In this document: positions 53,311 to 64,000 of the stretch, in pieces
How positions within the stretch are numbered: the stretch's first letter is position 1
Layout of the letters: each line of letters opens with the position of its first letter
Source: Pyrenophora tritici-repentis
Lineage: Eukaryota > Ascomycota > Dothideomycetes > Pleosporales > Pleosporaceae
Assembly (NCBI RefSeq): GCF_003171515.1
Contig: NC_089391.1
Location: forward strand, 2,542,001-2,606,000
Direction of reading: 5' to 3'
Length of the DNA: 64,000 nt
Made by a program: the position numbers and the translations under genes
The notes under the pieces: generated by a model
The model's database searches: none
Told to the model about the DNA's origin: nothing
Seen by the model: only the letters and a program-made list of their open reading frames with translations

Positions 53311-54711
53311 CCAACCATGTTATACCTAAACACGTGGCACGATTATCATGCATTACTTGGACTGGCAAATACATAGCTATGTACATGAAAGTAAGTCGGG
53401 CCAAGGCATGCGCGAATAACTGCACTTGGCACGACTAAGCAGCTTGACTCGCACGATTGGGTGAAGTAGGTGAAGCGGCCAGAGAGGGTAATGATATGCA
53501 AACTCTGTATACAGTACGAGAATGATGGTGTACGCGCTACCTGATGATTTACCCTCAAATCCTTCGCGCATCAGCTGCACAAGGATCAAAGGTAAGCAAG
53601 CTGACCATGCCGAGCCTCCAGACCGCCGCAGATGCGAGACAAGCTGCCAGGCCCAGACGCCGGAGACTTGTCCTATGCTATCCTCGATCACGGTCAATAA
53701 AACACTGAAGATTCAAGAAGCTGCGCTGTGTTCGTTTGCTGCCCGGAACCGAGGCAAGGCACTTGGCACAAGCCTGATCCTGGACGACATGATATCAGGA
53801 GCCGCCTACTTACTATAGTGTCCGTCGCGGACCTGGCATCACGTGGGTGGATACTGCCCATGTGGGAACCTCGGAGGTCGCAACCTTCCAAGATCAACCA
53901 CACCGACATCATCGCGTACATGTACCCTGCGCTCGACTTGGACAATCCAAACTTCGACATTATAATTCCATGTCTATGTCCTGCTTCGCGCGCAAAGCCA
54001 GGCGATGAAGTCGCAACATCAACAGCAGGTAGCTGCAAAGCTGACGACAGGTAGCTGGAGAACCCGCTGTAACACCGAATGCTCACACTGTACGCGTAGG
54101 GTCCGGACAATCACGCGCCTGCTCTGCACATTGCGGCAGCAACCTTGCCCGTGGCTGAGCGTTGATTATGAAACCTCCGACGTCCTGTGAGCGAAACCGA
54201 CTTCTTTACTGATTTCACCTGTGTTTGTCATCGACGATCCCTACGCGGCTTGTGCATAAGCCACAACCGTACCTACATCGCCTCAACAACACATCATCAA
54301 ATTGTCATCTCCGAGGCCGATCGGCATTGTTCCCACACACGCAGTCGATGAGTCTGTGCCTTGGCTGGATAAGCCGATCGACGAGAACAAGGTGGCATTC
54401 CGTGGAAGCCGGCTAGACTCAGGCGCTACACGCAAACTGTGACATCATCGTCGTGCCTAGCCACAATACCGCTGCCATGAGACTTTGACTGCGCTTTTTT
54501 TTCTCCTCTGCCTTGTTTGATCCTTCTCATATATGTGACTCGCTCCACGTCCGGGCCTTGCGCTGTTTCTCCATTATTCCTGCCATCCCAAGCATCTGAT
54601 CGCGTGCCGTCCTGCCTAAATCCGCAGACTCCCGTCGTAGGCGCATACAACACTCGGACGTCACTGTAAACACCACAACCCTTGCGCTTTGCCTGAGCGC
54701 AACCGATCAAG
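53311..54711. other. Intergenic, right of the transposon island
   Basis: About 1.4 kb. The first 12 bases are the target duplication and the last bases of the MITE terminus. No supported gene in the remainder; ORFs on both strands are below 140 codons and featureless. The last few hundred bases form the SFK1 promoter. Confidence 0.5.
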
Positions 54712-55696
54712 ATGCTGGGACTATCGTATTGGGCTATTCCCATCTTCTCCTCTGTAGTATGGACTGCCATGCTTATAACCATGTTGGTGTATTGGGCTAC
54801 CACGGGGAAACCGCATTATGTCACAATGAGTCAAGGGCAGACGATTCCATACATCTCTGGTGAGTCGCATATCTCAACCCTCGAGCTTTTGTCGAGTGTA
54901 CTGATAACATGAAGATATCGGTGCCGACTACCTGAAAGCCATGTTCATAGCCATGTCGGCTGTCACCGTTGTAACTTTCGACTTCGCTTTCATCTCCGAG
55001 CGCTGGTTGCGACATTCAGCAAAACTCGCGCCAAACACTTCACACTGGCAAAAGATATACTCTATATGCGCCACCGTCGCCGCCATTATCGGCGCGGCCG
55101 GTTTGATCCTTCTTACCATCTTCGATTGCAAGAACCATAACCGACTACACAACATCTTCCTTGCTGTCTTTATTATCGCCTACATTATCAGCGCCATCTT
55201 CATCTGCTGGGAATACCAACGCCTGGGCATTCACTACCGCGAACACTCGGTTCTTCGAATCTCGTTCTGGATCAAGCTATTCTTCATCATCACCGAGATT
55301 TGTCTTGCCGTATCCTTCGCCGTATGCTCCAAGAAACACCTCTACAACACTGCCGCTATACTTGAATGGATCGTGTCCTTCATTTACTGCCTGTACGTGT
55401 TTAGCTTCTTCATCGACTTCCTCCCCGCGACACGCACAAAGAACCATCAGTCCAAGCAGACCGAAATGCAGGCGTTCGAGGAAGGTCGCCAGCCCGCTCA
55501 ATCGCACATGGGCGACGGCGCAGCAGATAGTCAGCAGTATTACCGTGGCAACTCGCAGATGGCTGTACCACAGGCCAACGGTTACACGAATGGCATTGGA
55601 CACACCAACGGAGCCACCAACGGCTACGTATCACATACTGCAAACGGCTACCCAACGCCAGCTCAGGACCCTACCCTCCCCTCCAGGAACTTCTAA
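54712..55696 (+). CDS. SFK1: Sfk1/FRAG1-DRAM family membrane protein
   Basis: Two exons, join(54712..54859,54915..55696), encode 309 residues. TM1 is in the first exon (YWAIPIFSSVVWTAMLITML), then a loop PYISDIGADYLKAMFIAMSA across the intron, which is the conserved FRAG1/DRAM/Sfk1 start of TM2. Four further hydrophobic segments follow (ICATVAAIIGAAGLILLTIF, IFLAVFIIAYIISAIFICWE, ISFWIKLFFIITEICLAVSF, WIVSFIYCLYVFSFFIDFL). The cytosolic C-terminus is Asn/Gly-rich with TNG repeats. Yeast Sfk1 acts at the plasma membrane with PI4-kinase Stt4 and in lipid asymmetry. Confidence 0.88.
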
Positions 55697-56138
55697 TCTT
55701 TTTCTTCTGTACGTATATGTCGATTCGAGCTATCTGTACATAACTATACCACTTGCGTTTTGTTTAACACTGTATAAGAGTACGCATATAATGAAGCATG
55801 GAAGGATATTTAAATTTGATGACGGTGTACGAGAAGGAGGAGACAAGAAGCAGCATAAACATGCATGACTTGTGTGTATTGAAAAGGTACACGTTTGTCT
55901 GAATTAGACTATAGAGTATCTTTAAGTCCTATCGAGCATAATGATATTGCCCCAACATTCGCAGTTGCCCTCGACATGAGCATGGAACCACTACCAGATT
56001 CCATCATTGCAATGCCAAATCGCTAAAACCCAGTCCAGGATTGCTCATGCTCGTACCCATGTCTATTTTTATGCCCGTGCCGGTCCCTAATGTTTCCAAG
56101 TGATCCCCCTGCAAGACCCGTCCCGTTATATACACACC
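55697..56138. other. Intergenic between convergent genes
   Basis: About 440 AT-richer bases, 3' UTRs of SFK1 and SPP2. No gene seen. Confidence 0.5.
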
Positions 56139-57470
56139 CTATTTGTAGTACTTGTCATCCCTGTGCCTTTTCCTCTCGTGTCTGTCAACGTCGTCGTATT
56201 CCCTATCCCTTCTGCGTTTCCTCTGATCATCGGAACCTCGACTCCTACTGCGGTAGCGATCTCTCCGCTTCTCCTTCCGATCATCAGGGCTACGACTGCG
56301 GTCTCTTCGCTTCTCCCTCCTACGTTCACCATCATAGTCGTCGCCCCGGACGCGCTCCTTCAGCTTATCTCGCCGGCGGTCGCTCTCGTGATAATCGTCC
56401 TTGTTTCGCCGACGGTCTTTGTCTCGTCGTCGCTCGCTGTCGTAGTCGTCGTCGCGTCGGTCGCGATCCCTATCATCCCGGTTCTCTCTCCGTCTTTCCC
56501 GTCTCCGCTCATCTTCTTCACTACCATCGTTGTATTTGCTCTTCCGTTTCGAAGGCTTCTTGTCTGGTACTAGATTTTGGTTCTCAAGCTTTGCCTTTAG
56601 CTCCTCCTCTGTAATTGTCTCACCAGTCTTCTTGTTCCGTAGCGCGACTGGATTGTAGTCTTGCATCATCTTCTTGCCCTTTCCCTTGCTGACACCCCAT
56701 TCTCCCAACTCAACGCCCACCGCAGCGTCTGCCTTCGCGCCAACACCCAGTAGCGCCGGCCGCCGCTTGACTTCCTTCGACTTTGTACTATTGCCAGTTG
56801 TTTCTTCGCCTTTCCATCCCATACCGCGAAGTAGCGCGGCGCCGAATCCTTCGATCGGTGTGGCTTCGTAGGCTTCGAGGGTAGGCCCATCGGGCGCATT
56901 GTGAATATCATTGATGTACTCTTCCTCTTCCGTCTGGGCTGGAATCACGAGTTCGTCAGCGGCCGATTTGCCATTGATTAGCGCATCGAGAGCTTTCTTC
57001 TCGAGGCGCTGCTCTTCCGTGAGCTCATCCTTGTCTACCTCCATTGGCTCTGGCCCAGGGGCTTCCGCAGCTCCATCATCCTGCGTCTCGTCCTTCTTTA
57101 CAATTGTAAGCCCGTACTGAATCTTGAGCCCTTCCATCTGCTTCTCATCGACGTCGCCCTTCTGCGCTTGTGTATGCGGAGCTTTCGCAAGTTGTTTCCG
57201 CCGCGCTTCTTCGCGCCGATCGCGATTCGGTAAAGCTGGGATGACGCGCGGTTGCTCTTTCTCTTTCTTGGTGTTGGCATCAAGCGCGCCGCCCTCTGCT
57301 GCGTCCCATCCTATGATCTCTTGCTGCTTGTTCGAATCGTCGGGTTCGTCATCTCCGAGCATGAGCTTTGACTTCTTTACATCTTTCTGCGCCGGCAATG
57401 CTTTTAGACCTGGTTTCGCCTTTAAGGCTCCCAGCGACATCTTGAAGCCGCCCTGCTTGGGGGCGGCCAT
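56139..57470 (-). CDS. SPP2: Pre-mRNA splicing factor Spp2 (G-patch)
   Basis: Single exon, 443 residues. The N-terminus MAAPKQGGFKMSLGALKAKP leads into a conserved region with PNRDRREEARRKQL and MEGLKIQYGLTI. The G-patch core lies at about 205-225 (EATPIEGFGAALLRGMGWKG), characteristic of Spp2/GPKOW. The last 140 residues are Arg/Asp/Glu/Lys repeats (RRRENRDDRDRDRRDDD; RSRSRG), like an RS domain. Spp2 binds and activates the DEAH helicase Prp2 before the first splicing step in the nucleus. The extended RD tail is longer than in yeast. Confidence 0.92.
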   Translation of the reverse strand: MAAPKQGGFKMSLGALKAKPGLKALPAQKDVKKSKLMLGDDEPDDSNKQQEIIGWDAAEGGALDANTKKEKEQPRVIPALPNRDRREEARRKQLAKAPHTQAQKGDVDEKQMEGLKIQYGLTIVKKDETQDDGAAEAPGPEPMEVDKDELTEEQRLEKKALDALINGKSAADELVIPAQTEEEEYINDIHNAPDGPTLEAYEATPIEGFGAALLRGMGWKGEETTGNSTKSKEVKRRPALLGVGAKADAAVGVELGEWGVSKGKGKKMMQDYNPVALRNKKTGETITEEELKAKLENQNLVPDKKPSKRKSKYNDGSEEDERRRERRRENRDDRDRDRRDDDYDSERRRDKDRRRNKDDYHESDRRRDKLKERVRGDDYDGERRREKRRDRSRSPDDRKEKRRDRYRSRSRGSDDQRKRRRDREYDDVDRHERKRHRDDKYYK

Positions 57471-57842
57471 GGTGAAGTATGGCGCTTATGGGGACGCGTT
57501 CTCGATCATTTATTGTATCCTTTAAGAAGGCGATCGAGGAGGGACTGTTAGTCGTGAATATCGAGTCTGGGGCGGAAAGTATGGGTGGCTGGCTGTACTA
57601 TGTGAAATGTTCATTTGGAAATCTAAAGTTCGCGCGACTACCTAGGAATGATGTACGGTAGGCCCCCGCCTTGGCGCCCAACCCTGTACCAGGGTCACGT
57701 GAAACAGGCTTCACTCCAGTCGTCACAGCACCTGCACACTATATACTAACATGCGTCCAATATGTTTCATGTGATACGATCAGGATATTCTGAATCTCTT
57801 ATCTAGTCTTACATTACATATACTACATCAGTGTACAGGGTC
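57471..57842. other. Intergenic, SPP2 promoter and MSM1 3' UTR
   Basis: About 370 bases with no gene; it holds the SPP2 promoter. Confidence 0.5.
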
Positions 57843-61664
<3,822 letters not shown>

Positions 61665-62153
61665 ATGAGATTCAACGCCGTTATCGCCTCCGCCATTCTG
61701 GCGTTCACCGTCTCCGGTGCTGCCATTCCAGCACCCGCTGAAACTACCACCCCCACCATCGTCGAGGAGCCGGCGTCGATCGAGGTTTCTCTTGAGGATG
61801 AAGTCGAAAAGCGTTCTTGGACACAGAAGCGTCCTTACGGAATGCCCGTTGGCAAGCGTGAAGCTGAAGCCGATGCCCGAGTCACCTGGACCCAACATCG
61901 CCCCTACGGAATGCCCGTTGGAAAACGTGAGGCAGAGGCAGAGGCAGACCCTGAGGCCAGGATAACTTGGACTCAGCACCGCCCCTACGGCATGCCTGTC
62001 GGCAAGCGTGAGGCAGACGCAGACGCAGAGGCCAGTTGGACTCAGAAGCGCCCTTATGGTATGCCAGTCGGAAAACGCGAGGCAGAGGCCAGTTGGAGAC
62101 AAAAGCGTCCCTACGGAATGCCTGTCGGCAAGCGTGAGGCTGACGAGCAGTAA
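61665..62153 (+). CDS. Alpha-factor-like mating pheromone precursor
   Basis: Single exon, 162 residues. A signal peptide (MRFNAVIASAILAFTVSGAA) is followed by an acidic pro-region to residue 48 and a Kex2 site KR at 49-50. Five repeats follow. Each holds a 12-residue peptide W-T/R-Q-K/H-RPYGMPVG (52-63, 75-86, 102-113, 125-136, 144-155), each followed by KR. Spacers are Glu-Ala/Asp-Ala runs (EAEADA, EAEAEADPEA, EADADAEA, EAEA), the classic Ste13 dipeptidyl-aminopeptidase substrate. Processing would be ER entry, Kex2 cleavage, then trimming. The released peptide should bind the Ste2-type receptor of opposite mating-type cells. Repeat count and design match ascomycete alpha pheromones. Confidence 0.92.
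   Translation: MRFNAVIASAILAFTVSGAAIPAPAETTTPTIVEEPASIEVSLEDEVEKRSWTQKRPYGMPVGKREAEADARVTWTQHRPYGMPVGKREAEAEADPEARITWTQHRPYGMPVGKREADADAEASWTQKRPYGMPVGKREAEASWRQKRPYGMPVGKREADEQ
61812..62139 (+). repeat. Five in-frame pheromone repeats
   Basis: Degenerate direct repeats spaced about 69, 81, 69 and 57 bases between Trp codons; variation is mostly in the length of the EA/DA spacer. Confidence 0.85.
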
Positions 62154-64000
62154 ATTCAAAATCCTCAAATCGACATGCAACGGCCACTATAGGCATCACG
62201 ACAACCGATGATGCATTACTTTTTATATATCAACGCATTTCATTACTGTATTTCGAAACACTCGACGAACGCCTGGTCATTTGCAAGCTACATACATATC
62301 ATGTAGACGCTTGTACCCACGACTACAACCGATACTCCTTAAGTCTTGTACATTTTATCTAGTAGCTCTTCATAATACTGTCGCCATAGACGCGGCAGGT
62401 TCCAGCGATTGGTCTGGAAAGCATAGAGAGCGGGCCGGTTTCCCATGTGTTGGCAACATTCTGTCTACGAAAGAATGTTTGCACAAGTGGGAGTATAGCC
62501 GGTCTATTTTTCTGTATCCAATTTAAATTATTTTACTTGTTTACTCACGCAAGGACGTTGCTTTCGCTGTGATGATGTGACGGTTCCATGACCTACACTT
62601 GGTTCATCTTCACCCCTCGAACGTTGTCTTATTTGCTACAAAAACGAGACCATAGGACAACTTTCTGTTTTGGTATCCAGTTGCAACCAGTAACATATAG
62701 TCTGTTACTGCCAATGTCCCAACGCCTAACATCAGGCACCGTACGACGTCCCCCTCCTTTTTTATCACACGTGCTCGCACTCTCCTAGCTGCACAAGAAT
62801 CCATAACACCAAATTAGCCATTTCCAAAGACGCGGCCTAGCACTCCCGACCCGTTGATTTTCACGTTACACCGAGCCAAAACTTCTGACAGCTGTCAGTG
62901 CGACCTCAACTTGTAACAGTCTATTGTTCTTGCCAGAAGAAACACCATTATGCGGGTGCCCACTGCCATTCACATGTTCGTGTCTGGTACGATACTCCAG
63001 TGGGAGGGCTCTGGTGATTTCCCAGGTAGCATTTGAACCCCCTGATCATGGGATGGGATCTGGCTGGACTGCTCGATGGCTGAGCATTGGGTTGGTACTA
63101 TCAAACTTGCTGGGCATTAACGAATTAGACCTTGTGCGACGAATCTGCAGCGATCACTCGTTTGAACAGTGGGGAAAGCAGGAACAAGCCATTGGGAAAT
63201 CAAAGCATATTTCCCCAAGTAAGAAAACTTTGGTACAGCATGACGCGTTCCCTGCTCTTACCCCTCCAATGCGAAAAGCTTCAACATAACACCATATCTC
63301 CCTCCATGAGTAAGTATTGTACCCTGGCTATACATACCCGGTAGTACTTGACCATTCTGCGGCAACACGACTCATGAACCAATAACCCCCTAACCCCGAA
63401 CCACGCAATACCAAGCCAATCCACAATATAACCATATTCTCCAGAGTAACAATGGCTTTATTTGTCACTTTACTCGCTACCGCACTTCCCCTGGCCTGCC
63501 CCCCTCCTAAACACGCGAACATCGCAATAAGCCCCGCCTATTTGTCACTGAACGAAAACCCAGCACACCCGACAATGTGGTAGAGCTGCAAGCCGCCGCG
63601 ACGGCATTAAGTGGTAACTACGCGACTCTTACTTTCTGGGGCCGAAGGAAAAAGCAATGAATAAAAGGCGCAATGCGAATCCCCAAACTCGCGTATTGTG
63701 GGGTGCTGCGACTGGGTTTGCGAGGTGTGATGGGCTTAGCATACAATGTATGTTCAATCACATTGTGAGGCGGGTTTCAGAGTCGCCGTGACTGGTTGGT
63801 TTCGTTCATGCGAACTGGACGGGCGGGTGAGGTGACTTTTGTTCGAAGCGAGGTGTGGTGTTGTGAAAAGTTTAATCCTTCCCTGCGTTAGTGAACGGTG
63901 TGATTTGTATTTTCCAATCGAGAATAATTAATGGTCATTTGCGGACATGTGCGTTTTATGTGTGAATGTAGACCGGGAGTCGTGTTATGGGGCTGGCAGC
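62154..64000. other. Intergenic to the right edge
   Basis: About 1.85 kb past the pheromone gene. No robust gene. One short signal-peptide-like ORF (63452-63583) is listed separately. Confidence 0.45.
63452..63583 (+). CDS. Possible 43-residue secreted peptide
   Basis: The frame begins MALFVTLLATALPLACPPP, a good signal-peptide profile with a cleavage-like LPLA-C, and continues for about 28 polar residues to a stop. Only one Cys. With this length chance is a real alternative. Confidence 0.2.
   Translation: MALFVTLLATALPLACPPPKHANIAISPAYLSLNENPAHPTMW

Overview
The window looks like nuclear DNA of a filamentous ascomycete, most likely a dothideomycete of the Pleosporales type. Genes are split by short GT-AG introns of about 45-70 bases, are packed on both strands, and encode standard fungal housekeeping proteins plus two Zn2Cys6 regulators. 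The order-level guess rests mainly on the YGMPVG-type alpha pheromone repeats and overall gene style; it is inference. I rebuilt multi-exon genes by joining reading frames at GT/AG sites that preserve frame and family motifs; exon coordinates are given in each entry.

Region by region. 0.2-14.8 kb: a WW-domain PhoD-like phosphatase, a small unknown ORF, Svp26/TEX261 divergent from Bud23 rRNA methyltransferase, NAD-isocitrate dehydrogenase subunit 1, an uncharacterised coiled-coil protein, a small secreted cysteine-rich protein (SSP-A), a 91-residue membrane protein and ribosomal protein eL38. 15-26.5 kb: a metallo-beta-lactamase-fold hydrolase, class I alpha-mannosidase, a NEDD8-type C48 protease with an odd active site, branched-chain aminotransferase, Erv2 sulfhydryl oxidase and a LYAR zinc-finger protein. 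28-35.5 kb: two zinc-cluster transcription factors flanking a two-TM protein. 35.5-38.4 kb: a complete but internally deleted Ty1/copia element with identical 192-bp LTRs, landed in a TA microsatellite. 38.6-47.5 kb: ARPC1/Arc40, mitoribosomal mS41, ornithine decarboxylase and a long disordered, probably myristoylated protein.

48.5-53.3 kb is the accessory island: a second secreted cysteine-rich protein (SSP-B), whose start lies about 90 bases from a transposon terminal repeat, a foldback MITE-like element with about 90-bp inverted repeats, and a second internally deleted copia element (identical LTRs, TSD CCAAC) nested in the end of that MITE. 54.7-60 kb: Sfk1-like membrane protein, Spp2 G-patch splicing factor and mitochondrial methionyl-tRNA synthetase. 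61.7 kb: an alpha-factor-like mating pheromone precursor with five peptide repeats.

The most interesting material is the pair of previously hidden 8-cysteine secreted proteins (both too fragmented by introns to show as ORFs), the two retrotransposons that have independently become gag-RNase H fusion genes and share 3' but not 5' halves, the nested MITE, and the pheromone precursor. No tRNA, rRNA or CRISPR was recognised.
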